From contig CM037787.1 in NCBI GenBank assembly GCA_021229015.1, positions 39,565,037 through 39,629,036 on the forward strand: 64,000 bases of DNA. The letters are read 5' to 3'. Under the pieces are notes generated by a model. It ran no database searches. It was not told the DNA's origin and was given only the letters and a program-made list of their open reading frames with translations. Made by a program: the position numbers and the translations under genes. This document shows, one piece after another, positions 1 to 12,669 of this stretch. Every line of letters begins with the position of its first letter. Positions within the stretch are counted from its first letter, which is position 1. This stretch comes from Solen grandis (lineage: Eukaryota; Mollusca; Bivalvia; Adapedonta; Solenidae).

Positions 1-590
1 ATAAAAGCTATTCACTTGAAACTTCATAGATGGATAGATCTCATGGTGGAGAAGTGCAGTGCACAAGAACCATAATGTTGCACATTTTATCTTAGGAGTT
101 ATTGCCCTTTGTGAAATTTCAAACTTAATTTTTGTCATAAACATAACTCATGCACTATAAGGCATATAACCTTGAAACTTTATAGGTGGATAAATCTATT
201 AGAAGAGAAGTGCAGTGCACAAGAATCATAACTCTGCACATCAATTTTTTGGAGTTATTGCCCATTGCCCGACATATAACATTGAAACTTCATAGGTGGA
301 TAGACCTCATGGAGGAGAATTGCACAAGAACTTTAACTCAGCATATCATATTTTGGAATATTTGCCTTTTGTTTAATTTAATTCTGTGAGAAAGCGTTGT
401 TTGGGGAGCATAATCTGTTCCAAACGGTTTCTTGTTGGAGTGAGAGGAAGTGTCACACACAAGGTCCATAACTCTGGGCGGAGCCTGATCAATATTGTCA
501 GCAGTTTAACTAATACTGATGACATAATTCAAGAATCAGTGAATATTAAACAAATTAAAACAAATGGATTTTTGCCATGAAGTTGAATCA
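1..590. repeat. Degenerate tandem core repeats
   Basis: Three to four diverged units of roughly 100-150 bp, recognised by a recurring 'CTTGAAACTTCATAG-GTGGATA' block near 15, 172 and 270 and by 'GAAGTGCAGTGCACAAGAA' blocks. Related sequence recurs at about 35,110-35,500 and 41,740-42,110. No open frame here looks coding. Probably the core of a truncated non-autonomous element. Confidence 0.6.
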
Positions 591-729
591 GCCATGAATT
601 AAATTACTTCAAACATCTGCAAATGTTTTGTACCCTTGTCACACAGGGCTTACCTGTTGTTTGTCATCCTAATGATTCTTTTGCATGTATTCGTTTTTCA
701 AGTCACTGTTTGCAAATTAGTAGCAGTTG

Positions 730-1182
730 AAAAATCTGAAGCCACATAAAGATACAGGGCCAGACAACATAAAGCCTATAGTACTTAAGGAACTTGCTAG
801 TGAGATAGCCCCCCATCTTAAAAATCATTTTTAATGTCTCAATGGCTACAAGAAAAATATCATTTGACTTGCAAACTGCATCTGTAACACCAGCATTTAA
901 AAATGTCAAATATACATACCAGCAAATTATAGACCAATTTCCCTAACATGTATCTGCTGTAAAATCATGGAACATATAGTCACCAGTAATATAATGAAAC
1001 ATGCTGAGTCCATCAATATACTATACCCCCTTCAACATGGCTTTAGGAATAAACGTTCATGTGAAACACAACTACTTAAATGCATATATAGATGACCTGA
1101 CAAAAAGCTAGAAATGGGAAAATAAACAGACCTCATACTGGATTTTTGAAAAGTTTTTGATAGTGTCCCGCAGCTTACTACT
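730..1182 (+). pseudogene. Non-LTR retrotransposon reverse transcriptase, upstream half
   Basis: Conceptual translation in shifting frames gives landmarks of a Jockey/CR1-type reverse transcriptase: a 'TGPDNIKPIVLKELA' block, a 'QHGFRNKRSCETQLL'-like block, and 'TDLILDF-KVFDSVP' just before the minisatellite. Several stops and frame changes show it is dead. The same protein continues after the 35-bp array at 3251, so the two pieces were one element. The Jockey/CR1 placement rests on motif style only. Confidence 0.75.
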
Positions 1183-3250
1183 CAGAGGAGAGACAAACAA
1201 TTGTATCAATATGGTATCAGATGAGAGACAAACAATTGTATCAATATGGTATTAGAGGAGAGACAAACAATTGTATCAATATGGTATCAGATGAGAGACA
1301 AACAATTGTATCAGTATGGTATCAGAGGAGAGACAAACAATTGTATCAGTATGGTATCAGAGGAGAGACAAACAATTGTATCAGTATGGTATCAGAGGAG
1401 AGACAAACAATTGTATCAATATGGTATCAGATGAGAGACAAACAATTGTATCAATATGGTATCAGATGAGAGACAAACAATTGTATCAATATGGTATCAG
1501 AGGAGAGACAAACAATTGTATCAATATGGTATCAGAGGAGAGACAAACAATTGTATCAGTATGGTATCAGAGGAGAGACAAACAATTGTATCAATATGGT
1601 ATCAGAGGAGAGACAAACAATTGTATCAATATGGTATCAGATGAGAGACAAACAATTGTATCAATATGGTATCAGATGAGAGACAAACAATTGTATCAAT
1701 ATGGTATCAGAGGAGAGACAAACAATTGTATCAATATGGTATCAGAGGAGAGACAAACAATTGTATCAATATGGTATCAGATGAGAGACAAACAATTGTA
1801 TCAATATGGTATCAGAGGAGAGACAAACAATTGTATCAATATGAGGAGAGACAAACAATTGTATCAATATGGTATCAGATGAGAGACAAACAATTGTATC
1901 AGTATGGTATCAGAGGAGAGACAAACAATTGTATCAATATGGTATCAGAGGAGAGACAAACAATTGTATCAGTATGGTATCAGAGGAGAGACAAACAATT
2001 GTATCAATATGGTATCAGAGGAGAGACAAACAATTGTATCAATATGGTATCAGATGAGAGACAAACAATTGTATCAGTATGGTATCAGAGGAGAGACAAA
2101 CAATTGTATCAATATGGTATCAGATGAGAGACAAACAATTGTATCAATATGGTATCAGATGAGACAAACAATTGTATCAATATGGTATCAGATGAGAGAC
2201 AAACAATTGTATCAATATGGTATCAGAGGAGAGACAAACAATTGTATCAGTATGGTATCAGAGGAGAGACAAACAATTGTATCAGTATGGTATCAGAGGA
2301 GAAACAAACAATTGTATCAATATGGTATCAGATGAGAGACAAACAATTGTATCAATATGGTATCAGTATGGTATCAGATGAGAGACAAACAATTGTATCA
2401 ATATGGTATCAGTATGGTATCAGATGAGAGACAAACAATTGTATCAATATGGTATCAGATGAGAGACAAACAATTGTATCAATATGGTATCAGAGGAGAG
2501 ACAAACAATTGTATCAGTATGGTATCAGAGGAGAGACAAACAATTGTATCAGTATGGTATCAGAGGAGGACAAACAATTGTATCAGTATGGTATCAGAGG
2601 AGAGACAAACAATTGTATCAGTATGGTATCAGAGGAGAGACAAACAATTGTATCAATATGGTATCAGAGGAGAGACAAACAATTGTATCAATATGGTATC
2701 AGATGAGAGACAAACAATTGTATCAGTATGGTATCAGATGAGAGACAAACAATTGTATCAGTATGGTATCAGAGGAGAGACAAACAATTGTATCAGTATG
2801 GTATCAGAGGAGAGACAAACAATTGTATCAATATGGTATCAGATGAGAGACAAACAATTGTATCAATATGGTATCAGATGAGAGACAAACAATTGTATCA
2901 GTATGGTATCAGATGAGAGACAAACAATTGTATCAGTATGGTATCAGAGGAGAGACAAACAATTGTATCAATATGGTATCAGATGAGAGACAAACAATTG
3001 TATCAATATGGTATCAGATGAGAGACACACAATTGTATCAATATGGTATCAGAGGAGAGACAAACAATTGTATCAGTATGGTATCAGAGGAGAGACAAAC
3101 AATTGTATCAATATGGTATCAGATGAGAGACAAACAATTGTATCAATATGGTATCAGATGAGAGACAAACAATTGTATCAGTATGGTATCAGAGGAGAGA
3201 CAAACAATTGTATCAATATGGTATCAGAGGAGAGACAAACAACTGTATCA
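1183..3250 (+). repeat. 35-bp minisatellite (about 59 units) born inside a reverse-transcriptase ORF
   Basis: About 59 head-to-tail units of a 35-bp sequence built from GAGAGACAAACAATTGTATC, then A/G-ATATGGTATCAGA and G/T-GA. Variation is almost limited to two sites (CAATATG/CAGTATG and AGAGGAG/AGATGAG), with a few shortened units near 1840, 2155, 2360-2420 and 2570. Because 35 is not a multiple of 3, three units make a 105-bp (35-residue) reading cycle, and no frame of the consensus has a stop, so long spurious ORFs result. The YGIRG-containing unit matches the reverse-transcriptase reading frame of both flanks. Confidence 0.95.
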
Positions 3251-4205
3251 AAGTATTCTTATCAAATAGAACACAAGTAGTATTACATGTAGTTGATGAT
3301 GGAGAATCCTCAAAGTCAAGGTAGAATTTGGAGTACCCCAGGGATCTGTATTATGGCCGAATTTATTTTTATTCTACACAAATGACCTACCAGAAACACT
3401 TCACTCAGCTGTTAGATTATTTGCAGATGATTCTGCAGTTAACCTTACTATTGCGTCAGATAATGATTGCCATAAACTCCAACCAGACTTGGACAAACTT
3501 TCAATGTGGGGGAAAAATGGAAACTGGGAGTTTCACCCTGAGAAATGCAGTGTCATGACAGTCACTAAGAAAAAAATCACGAGTAAATGGAATTAAAATA
3601 TTCACGGACTTATACTTAAACATGAATCATCAACAAAATAGCTTGGATGTGAGATCATCTCTAAAAACCCAGACTGGAGTGAACATATCCAGAACATAAC
3701 AAGCAATAAAGCCGGTCGAAGCCTTGGATCCTGCATCGCAATTTACGAATCAGTTCTAAAACTATCAAAGAACAAGCATACAAAACAGTCAGACCCCAGT
3801 TAGAATATGAATTAACCGTCTGGGATCCATACAACCAAGAATGGAAGAGTACAAAGGAGATCCGCGAGATTCGTCACCAGTCGTCATTGAAACCGTCCAA
3901 GTGTAAGCGAAATGCTACAAGAATCCGGATGGAAAAGTCCCCAAACTAGGCACAAAATTGCTAGACTTATGATGTATAATAAAATAATTAGCATGGTTAC
4001 GATGAAAAAAAAAATATCTTCAAAGCCAATTAGACTTTCAACACGTACTAATAGACATGCTTATGCTCAGTAAACTGCAACCAAAGAATGTAGAAATTGG
4101 TTGTTTTTCGTTAACACCAATAGAGACTGGGAAAAACTGCTGTCGGATATAGCATCAGCTGAGTCACTCGAGATATTCAAAACTCGGATGATATCACTCA
4201 CATAA
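3251..4205 (+). pseudogene. Non-LTR retrotransposon reverse transcriptase, downstream half
   Basis: Continues the element broken at 1182. Directly after the array the frame reads KVFLSNRTQ, then FGVPQGSVLWPNLFLFYTND, then VRLFADDSAV at about 3411-3440, which holds the FADD catalytic motif. The stretch 3318-3585 is open in one frame. Further on, shifted frames give a RRSARFVT thumb-like block (about 3860), a tail typical of LINE ORF2 C-termini, and 'AESLEIFKTRM' near 4160-4200. Several frameshifts and stops make it a pseudogene. No poly-A or microsatellite tail is clear. Confidence 0.8.
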
Positions 4206-4230
4206 TAAACTCTTAATTATAATTTTTTGC

Positions 4231-5080
4231 TTTTTGTCCGTCGTGTGGCGTGCGTCGTCCGTCGTCAAAAATTGCTTGTGAACACTCTAGAGGCCACAGT
4301 TTTGGCCCAATCTTCATGAAACTTGGTCAGGGTGTTTGTCTACATAATATCTCGGAAAAGTTGGAAAATGGGTCACATGGGGTCAAAAACTAGGTCACCA
4401 TGTCAAATCTTAGAAAATACTTGTGAACACGCTAGAAGCCACAGTTTAGAGGTGTTTGTCTAATAATATCTGGAAAAGTTGAAAATGGGTCATGGGGTCA
4501 AAAACTAGGTCACCATGTCAAATCTTAGAAAAACCTTGTGAACACTCTAGAGGCCAAAGTTTCAGCCCAATCTTCATGAAAATTGGTCAGGGTGTTTGTC
4601 TACATAATATCTTGGAAAGTTGGAAAATGGGTCATGAAAATACTTGTGAACACGCTAGAAGCCAGTTTCAGCCCAATGGTCATTAGATTTGGTCAGGATG
4701 TTTGTCTACATGGTATCTTGGATGAGTTCGAAAATGGGTCATGTGGGGTCAAAAACTAGGTCACCAGGTCATATACATGTATTAGAAAAACCTTGTGAAC
4801 ACTCTAGAGGCCACAGTTTCAGCCCAATCTTCATTAGATTTGGTCTGGATGCATTTAGAAAAACCTTGTGAACACTCTAGAGGCCACAGTTTCAGCCCAA
4901 TCTTCATAAAATTTGGTCAGGGTGTTTTTCTTCATGATATCTTGGATGAGTTCGAAATTGGGTCATGTGGGATCAAAAACTAGGTCACCATGTCAAATCT
5001 TAGAAAAACCTTGTGAACACTCTATAGGCCACAGTTTTGACCCAATCTTCATTAGATATGGTTAGGATGTTAGTCTTTAT
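4231..5080 (+). mobile_element. HINE family 1 remnant: CGTC microsatellite plus core tandem repeats
   Basis: Starts in a GTCCGTCGT-type microsatellite without the usual AGCTCACCTGAGC 5' end. Then come about five units of a 120-190-bp core marked by 'AACACTCTAGAGGCCACAG', 'CCAATCTTCATGAAA' and 'GGTCAAAAACTAGGTCACC'. It stops abruptly where the next element begins at 5083, with no 3' hairpin. The same core occurs near 13.6, 34.3 and 41.0 kb and, distorted, at 63.6-64 kb. Confidence 0.75.
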
Positions 5081-7098
5081 TAGGGCTTTCTGCCTCAAGC
5101 AGAAAGACCTATTGGGTTTGTTATGTTTTTTCTTATTATTATTATTATTATTATTCTACTTTTTTCTTCCTTTTGAGGTTCAAATTAAAACAGGTTGCCG
5201 ATGAGCTAGCAGCTTGAAATTTTAATAGTATGCACAGTGACTTTGGCGCTTTTGATCATCATATTTTTTTTCTTCATGTGACGTCACATGACGTCAGGGC
5301 TGAAAAAAGCTACAAAAGTTTGTTCGCGCTCTACAGCCGTCATGATTGGACCGATTTACTTGATTTTTTCACAGAATGTATATATTATGTTCTTGTTGTG
5401 CAGGATTATATACGTTTTGCAACATTCAAAAAGACCAAGGATCTATGGGAGAACCAAGTTTCGAACTTTGGACCTGAAAATTTATTTAAGCATTACGAAG
5501 CTCTCAGATAAGCTACAAACATGAAATTTGGACAGAATATGTGTCCTATTGATTTCTTTTAGTTCTGAGAAGATTGACGTCGTATGACGTAAAATGACGT
5601 CATGACGCGTTATCAAATTTTTTATCCAAAATATACGGTTTTTTAGCACTGGAAGACAAAGTTTTTGACCGATTTGCATAAAATTTTCACTGAAGGTGCA
5701 ACATAGCCTCTTATTGTCAACAGTCACTTCCGCTTCCGGAAAAAAGCTAAGGTCAAGGTCACATGTCAATTATCTGTTTTTTCTTCGGCCTTAAATATCT
5801 CAAAAACGAAAAATATTTTTTTGAGACACTATGCGTATAATTTGTAGTGCTTTGAAATGCCTTTCAAACGATATATAGTTTTTGAAGATCGGGGTTGAAT
5901 CAGTTGAGTTATTGCAGAAAAACCAAAATGCTGCAACCCTTAGCGCACTTAACTACTTATATCTCGATAATTATTGATTTTTGTTAATAAGAGTATGAAT
6001 ATAATTTGTAGATTAATGCCCGGCCGTTCTTTTGGTGTTTAAATTTTAAAGATTGACCTAATATTCATTAAGTTATAAGGAAAAACAAAACGATATGAAC
6101 ATATTTATCCCCGATTTTTGCCGTGTGCTCAAGGTTTAACCGCCCGTATCTACAAAGTGTTTAAAGATACATACAATTATGAAGCGAGTGAATTGTGGGA
6201 AATCAAAAGACCTTTCTAACGATACCTAGCTTTTTAAAATTGGACGTAATATAAGGAAGTTACATGAAAAATAAGAGTTCAGTAAAACCGTTCTTTCATG
6301 CACTCCCGCAGTAAGTCCCGATAACTTATTCCTTTTTTCGAAGAAACTATTATTTTTTTTAAAATAACATAAAGAGCATTTTTAATTTCTTTTGCATGAT
6401 GTAATGCGGTTCTAATGATATGCAGATTTTAATGATCGGACCATAAATCATAAAGTTATTTGTCGAAAGGCAATAATAGACATGAACATCTTTTTGCCGA
6501 CTTTTGCCGTGTTCTTGATAAATAACTTTCTATATCTCAAAACCCGTAATAGAAAAGTTGAAACATGAAACACGTGAAATGTTGGAAATTTAAAGGCCTT
6601 TCGAATAGTACCTAGCGTTTTAAAATTGAACATCGGACATCCTATAAGGAAGTTAGATAAGAAATAAGAAGTCATTAAAACCGTTCTTTCATGCATTTTT
6701 GCAGTTAGTCCCTATCATTTAATTGTTCTTTTCTAAGAAACTATTAATTTTTGAAAATAACATAAAGAACATTTTTTTTTGCATGATGCAATGCGGTTCT
6801 AATGGTATGCAGATTTTAATGATCGGACCATTAATTATAAAGTTATTTGTCGAAGGGCAATAATAGACATGAACATCGTTTTGCCGATTTTTTGCCGTTT
6901 CTTTGAAAAATAACTTTCTATATCTCAGAACACGTAACAGAAAAGTTGAAACATGAAACAAGTGAAATGTTGGAAATAAAAAGGCCTTTCTTTTTAAAAT
7001 TGGACATCATATAAGGAAGTTAGATGAGAAATAAACATTAATTTATACCGTTCTTTCATGCACTTCTGCAATTAGTCCTAATCACTTGATTGCTTTTG

Positions 7099-8090
7099 AG
7101 CTCACCTGAGCACAAATTGCTCAAGGTGAGCTTTTGTGATCGCCCTGCGTCCGTCGTCGTGCGTCGTGCGTCGTCCGTCGTGCGTCGTCCGTCGTCAACA
7201 ATTTGCTTTAAACGACATCTCCTCTGAAACCGCTGGACAGAATTTAATGAAACTTGGCAGGGATGATCCTTGGGTCAACCTTCACAAAAGTTGCTAAAAT
7301 AAACTTGATCCATGTAGAACTCTGGTTGCCATGGCAAAAAAAGAAAAAAAAATGAAAACTTTAAAAATCATCTTCTTCAAAACTACTGACCAGATTTTAA
7401 AATAAATTGGTACAGATGTTCCTTGGGTCAACCTCTACCAAAGTTGCTAAAATTATTCCGATCCGTAAAAAAACATGGCCGCCAGGTGCGGGGCTTATTT
7501 GCCTTATATGTATATAGAGAAACCTTTTAACATCTCCTCTGAAACCACTAGACAGAATTTGATTATACTTGGCAGAGATGATCCTTGGGTCAACCTTCAC
7601 AAAAGTTGCTAAAATAAACTTGATCCATGTAAAACTCTGGTTGCCATGAAAAAAAGAAAACTTTAAAAATCATCTTCTTCAAAACTACTGACCAGATTTT
7701 AAAATAAATTGGTACAGATGTTCCTTGGGTCAACCTCTACCAAAGTTGCTAAAATTATTTCGATCCGTAAAAAAACATGGCCGCCAGGTGCGGGGCTTAT
7801 TTGCCTTATATGTATATAGAGAAACTTTTAAACAACATCTCCTCTGAAACCACTGGACAGAATTTGATTAAACTTGGCAGAGTTGATTCTTGGGTCAACC
7901 TTTACAAAAGTTGCTAAAATAAACTTGATCCATGTAGAACTCTGGTTGCCATGGCAACAAAAAAATGAAAACTTTTAAAATCATCTCCTTCAAAATTACT
8001 GGCGAGATTTTAAAATAAATTGGTACAGATGTTCCTTGGGTCAACCTATTTATCTCAGGTGAGCGATTTAGGGCCATCATGGGCCTCTTG
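7099..8090 (+). mobile_element. HINE family 1, about 310-bp core variety
   Basis: AGCTCACCTGAGCA followed by its inverse TGCTCAAGGTGAGCT, a GTCGTGCGTCGTCC microsatellite, then three units of about 310-318 bp (GACATCTCCTCTGAAACC, GATGATCCTTGGGTCAACC, ACATGGCCGCCAGG). The 3' end is CTCAGGTGAGCGATTTA, an imperfect GGGCCATCATGGGCC hairpin, then TCTTGTT. It splits a family-2 monomer: a paralogous monomer at 6728-6745 reads uninterrupted across the equivalent TTTT/CTAAGAAAC site. The same core occurs at 36,047. Confidence 0.8.
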
Positions 8091-8112
8091 TTCTAAGAAA
8101 CAATTAATTCTA

Positions 8113-8529
8113 AGCTCACCTGAGCACATGTGCTCAAGATGAGCTATAAGAATCGATGAATGTCCATTGTCCGTCCGTCCGTCCGTCCGTCAATCCGCCG
8201 TCCGTCCGTCGTCCACAATTAGTTTGTTTGCACTCTAGCATCTTCATTTCTTAAGTAATCAACTACAAACTTTACAACAATGTTTATTACCATAAAATCT
8301 TGTCCAAGTTATGCCCCTTTTGATGTTTAAATTTGTGTGTTTTAAGCCATACTTTTTGAGTCAAGTTTGACTTCAAATTTCGACAACAGGCTCTCTTTAC
8401 TTCGTGGAATTATAAATAATCTGATGGATTATGTCTTCAGTACAACTATGCTATAATTTAATAACTTCTACAGGCAATGATAACAGTTTTTCTCAGGTGA
8501 GAGTCTTTAGGGCCACCTTGGCCCTCTTG
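8113..8529 (+). mobile_element. HINE family 1, short single-core copy
   Basis: AGCTCACCTGAGCACATGTGCTC at the left, a GTCC microsatellite (8167-8212), one roughly 250-bp unique core, then CTCAGGTGAGAGTCTTTA, the hairpin GGGCCACCTTGGCCC and TCTTGTT. It begins 22 bp after the preceding copy ends. Confidence 0.75.
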
Positions 8530-9261
8530 TTGAAAATATCATAAAGAACAATATTTTTATCATGATGCAGTGCGGTTCTAATGCTATGCAGATCTTAATA
8601 ATTTGTCCATTAATAATTAAGTTATTTGTCGAATGGTAGTAGTTGACATGGATATCTTTTCGCCGATTTTTGCCTTTTTGGGGGGAGGAATAACTTTATA
8701 TATCGCAAAAACAGATAGGTTTAAACCTGAAGTAAGTACATGTTTGAATTCAGAAGACCTTTCTAACCATACCTGGGTTTTTAAAATCGGACATCATAGT
8801 TGCATGAAAGTAAGAATTTCTGAGAAAAAAAAAATCCTTGTGCTTCTGCAGTTGATCCTAGTTGATATTTCGTAGAAAAGGAATCTTGTATACCTTTTTA
8901 GCATGTTAAGAGGACTAGTGACACTTCATTCCCTTGCAGAACACGAAGATTGAATATTATTGTAGTTATTTTAAAGATGGTTCTGGAAAAATTAGCATTA
9001 TGAAATTATAACTGAAAACAAAGCCACATATTCCCTTTTGAATGCAATGACTTTAAAATTTAAATTATGTTATATGACATCACAGATTTCCTCTGCTATT
9101 CATTTATGTTTGCACTCTACAGCTGTCAATTCGGGAAGGATTTCCTTCAATTTTTAAAGATGTTGTATTTCAGAAAATAAAATAAGTATGATCAGGTTTG
9201 ACATGGTGTGAAGTGCAGAAAGCCCTTTCTTTTGTCCAGAACAAAAGAAGTCTAGTTATAA

Positions 9262-9420
9262 TTATTATTATTATTACACCACATTTATATAGCACTTTTT
9301 TCATATATGTTATACGTTCAAAAGTGCTTTACAATCTGTTTAAACACAAAAAAGAAAATAGGAGATGTTAAATACATGCAATTATACCATCCACTGAAAC
9401 TAAATACACCTAAAATAAGG
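9262..9420 (-). mobile_element. LINE 3' end with trinucleotide tail
   Basis: Read on the minus strand this is an AAAAGTGCTATATAAATGTGG-like segment with its nearby AAGCACTTTTGAAC complement, ending in an (AAT)n tail. This is the usual 3' end of CR1/L2-group LINEs. Whether it belonged to the LINE relic at 12.7-13.6 kb cannot be told. Confidence 0.5.
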
Positions 9421-9960
9421 TAAGAATATCATGCATAGAGTGTTTTAAAATATAAGTAACAACAGTGTCATAATTCAAAAGTATTAAAGTAAATAAAGGT
9501 CCCTGAAAAATTTAAAAGCAAATGGGATACTATTAAGTATATAATTATCTTGTATTATGTTATTTTATATGTTTTTATTATAATTAATGGACTTTAAAAC
9601 GATATTAGTAATGAATTTCATTAAATACATTTGTATCTGTTTTTAAATGACATTTGACGTAGGCCTACGTTGTCGTTTACTGTACGAAATCGACTTAGCT
9701 ATTTAAAGAGATTCCAATTCAGACATGGTAACTTTTCAAGGTTAATATTATTGTTTTATCTTATTAAACTTACATGTCATATCATTTTCGTCTTATAATT
9801 GCCTATGGTTGATACCGATAGCTTTTATTTATAATTTGTTTCGTTTACCGAACGAAATGGCAGAATCACTTTACCGTGTATTATCCGGTATCAACCTAAA
9901 AGCCAGGTACATAGTTTTTTTTTCCTTGGTGGTTGTCTGACTAGAAATTGCAATGTATTT

Positions 9961-10002
9961 CTCTCTCTCTACTCTCTCTCGTTCTCTCTCTCTCTCTCTC
10001 TC
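9961..10002. repeat. (CT)n microsatellite
   Basis: Slightly interrupted CT dinucleotide run. Confidence 0.95.
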
Positions 10003-11295
10003 ATATGATTATGAGAAATGATGTTTCCATTAGTAGATATAACTGGTGCGATTTAATAATACCCATATATAATATAAAACATTTAGTACGGTTCCATAAA
10101 CTTACAAACGCAAAATTATTTTCTATTTGATATTATACATACATGCACAACTGGGGTGATTGGCATGACCACTGTGGCATGTGCCGTGTTAACTTCGATA
10201 AAGGTGATAATCCAATTACCGAAAGCGTGCCGCAAGGTGAAATACTGTACACGCGTCAACTGTCACGCGGCACACTTATGATCAGTAACTCCATAGAGGC
10301 GTCACGCGGCATTATTGAAGATACTGATACATGTAATTCACTTTGATTCACTAAAACATCAATACATTTTACGTCAAATCTGTTTATTAAATATGGCAGA
10401 TTTAATAAAACACTTTTGATATAGCTTTTGTCTGTATTTATACCGAGGTAGACCGGAATCGACATCGTAAGTTAAGAAACGAGGCTCTGCAGCAATTTTA
10501 TGTTTGTTTTACCAATTAAACGAGTAATTGGAAACTTCAAATCCAAATGGAATAACAACAAAACACAAAATGGGCGGATATATAATGATTTGTATAAATA
10601 TGGGGCCAAGGAAGATAGGAGGTTGACTTGTTCGTTGATGAGTGACCGTTTGTTGCTTATAACATGTAACCGTAACGTGCATCTTGCACAACATTTTATG
10701 GAGGAAAGGATGAAGTTTATTATTTCCTTAATGTTGTTGAGGAATATATAATATCCATGCATTAACATTTATCTTTCTGTCCATACATATTTTTTTTTAC
10801 TATAAGTCTATAATTCAAAAACGACGAAAAAATGAAAGTATCTATTTTTTTTATCACAGCATACGTATGAATTGTATAAACTACTAACCTCCTACGGTCA
10901 TTGTTAAGGAACAGAACAGAACAGAACAAAACTTTATTTTCATCCAAGTACAATCATGTACAATATGGAGAAGAAAATACATAGACAATACAATATATAC
11001 ATTTCTTCCGGTTGGGGATAACGTGTGCATCGCGTTAACACTTGAAAAAAGAATATGGCATTATTAAGGGTATATATCCAAATATTTAATAGAGAAAGGA
11101 GAGACTGACCTACTAAAATATGGGAGAAGACAAATTTTGCATTTATGAAATATAGATATTTATATATATTTATATATCTATTATATCATAATAATATCTT
11201 TAATAATAGTGTCAATGAGCATTTCGCTATATAGGCGAATAAATAGTATCAATTTACAAGGTAAATGAATATATCAGAATAACCAGTGTTTTCGT

Positions 11296-11320
11296 GAGAG
11301 AGAGAGAGAGAGAGAGAGAG
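11296..11320. repeat. (AG)n microsatellite
   Basis: Uninterrupted AG run of about 12 repeats. Confidence 0.95.
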
Positions 11321-12353
11321 TAAACACACAGCAAAATTTGTTATCAAAATAAATTTTAGCTATTAATAAATAACCATAGGAATTTTCTTAAATCGTTTTT
11401 GTTGGTCTTCATTTTAATAATAAGTAGAATACACCAATAGAGAGAGATAGAGAGAGAAGAGAAACAGAGAGAGAGAGAGAGAAAGTATATTGCGATATAC
11501 ATGTTTCAAGATACATGTTAAGGTATTATTTGGTAGCGGATTTTAATTGCACCCCGCGGAGAACTTGCTAAGTGTGTGTGTCACAGCAGGTGCTAACTTG
11601 TTAGCTGTCAAGAAACAGTTTGATTAAATCGGTTTAACATAAAAAGAACCGCATAACTACGTTTCTTTACCCCAATGCTGTTAGACAATATAAGTCGGCA
11701 TAACACCTTATGTGCAAACTTTTTTTTTTCAATAAGCGTGTGTGTGTTTTAACAAGAACTTGTTAAAACGCCTCTTAATTACGTGTTAATCTTTCTTAAT
11801 TTATTCTTTAATTTAGAAATCACACACTCATTACTCGCGTTAAATTCTTCGTTGTTAATTGGCGGTAATCAAAGACCGCATAGTCGCTAGGTATTCTTTT
11901 AGCTCTGCAACCTGTAAATTTTGATTGTGTAATCTGATTTAAAATAAAAAGGTGGCGGTGACTGAAAAGACGATTAGGGATGTACATTATTTATACATTG
12001 AAAGTATATTTTGGTTAGGAATAAAATGACCTTTATAAGTGTCATAGTTAAGCACTCTTCAAATTCATAATTTTGTTTAAAATTTAATTGCAATTTAAGA
12101 AATAGTCAGACCAATATTGTCAGCGATAGAGCCTCGTACTCAAACTCACGCTGTCTATTTCGTGAGACGTGATTCTATGTTGATGCCGCATATTCCACTT
12201 AATAAATCGGCCATGTTCAGTTTACTTAACTTTTATAAAGCTCTACGTACCAACCACTGAAAACTAAAAGATGAAAAGGATATGACAATTTTTATTAGTA
12301 TTATTACGAAGATCAGATGAAATAGTCATTCAAAACCACGAGGATGACTTCAT

Positions 12354-12575
12354 GCCGGAATCCACTTAGTTGGTACCGGTAAGTCAAATACATGAAATGT
12401 CCGTTAGGAAAAGAACAAAAATGCTAAATGCAATTGGCTTTCATGTGATCACATTTTCTTAGGTACTTCCAATAACGTAAGTCAAAATATGCTTTATTTG
12501 ACATGAAAATAAGGTGGATTCCGGTAAAATCTAAGTGGATTCCGGTAGATTCCGGTAAATAGGGGGATTCCGGTA
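12354..12575. repeat. Small element with inverted GGATTCCGG motif clusters
   Basis: One CCGGAATCCACTTAG lies at the left (12355-12369). Its inverse, TAAGTGGATTCCGGTA and shorter forms, lies four times at the right (12513-12575). The middle 140 bp is plain. The layout resembles the motif-array element at 29.5 kb but without a clear target duplication. Confidence 0.45.
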
Positions 12576-12669
12576 AAAAGAGTAACCGAAATAAACGTGT
12601 AGAAAACCAACATTAAAATGTTTAAAATCCACAGTTATTAAAAGTACAGAAATCGAGTAATTTTCCATT

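Larger units (their letters stand above)
6190..8860 (+). repeat. About 387-bp core monomers, interrupted
   Basis: The landmark 'CCTTTCTAACGATACCTAGC' and its variants recur near 6210, 6597, 6984 and 8757; 'GCGGTTCTAATG-TATGCAGA' recurs near 6407, 6791 and 8573. The first three are spaced about 386-387 bp. The last is displaced by the elements inserted at 7099-8090 and 8113-8529. These are diverged tandem monomers of the family-2 element; no coding capacity is visible. Confidence 0.7.
5083..9255 (+). mobile_element. HINE-like element, family 2 (with nested insertions)
   Basis: The left end AGGGCTTTCTGC is followed by its own inverse (GCAGAAAGACCT) and an ATT microsatellite. The right end carries GTGCAGAAAGCCC, an inverted copy of the left end, then a hairpin (TTCTTTTGTCCAGAACAAAAGAA) and TCTAG followed by T. 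Subterminal inverted repeats plus a 3' hairpin and no transposase are the published hallmarks of Helentron-associated elements (HINEs, including DINE-1 and bivalve pearl). The interior holds tandem cores (6190-7090, 8540-8860) and two family-1 insertions. Boundaries are my inference from the end motifs. Confidence 0.6.
9421..12353. other. Intergenic stretch without recognised gene
   Basis: AT-rich DNA with microsatellites (9961-10002, 11296-11320, imperfect AG at 11435-11485). A 67-codon plus-strand frame at 10143-10346 (begins MHNWGDWHDHCGMC) contains a repeated GTCACGCGGCA block; I do not recognise it and give it little weight. At 10,910-10,935 a GTTCT repeat on the minus strand beside AATAAAGTTTTG looks like a LINE or SINE tail. 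Confidence 0.5.

Noticed and set aside
1183..3250. CRISPR-like array or a real repetitive protein gene
   Set aside because: Units are contiguous with no unique spacers, the setting is eukaryotic, and the ORFs exist only because the repeat lacks stops; the reading frame belongs to a LINE.
10143..10346. Possible small host gene (67 codons)
   Set aside because: No recognised family, no splice or promoter evidence, and contains a local GTCACGCGGCA duplication; left as intergenic.
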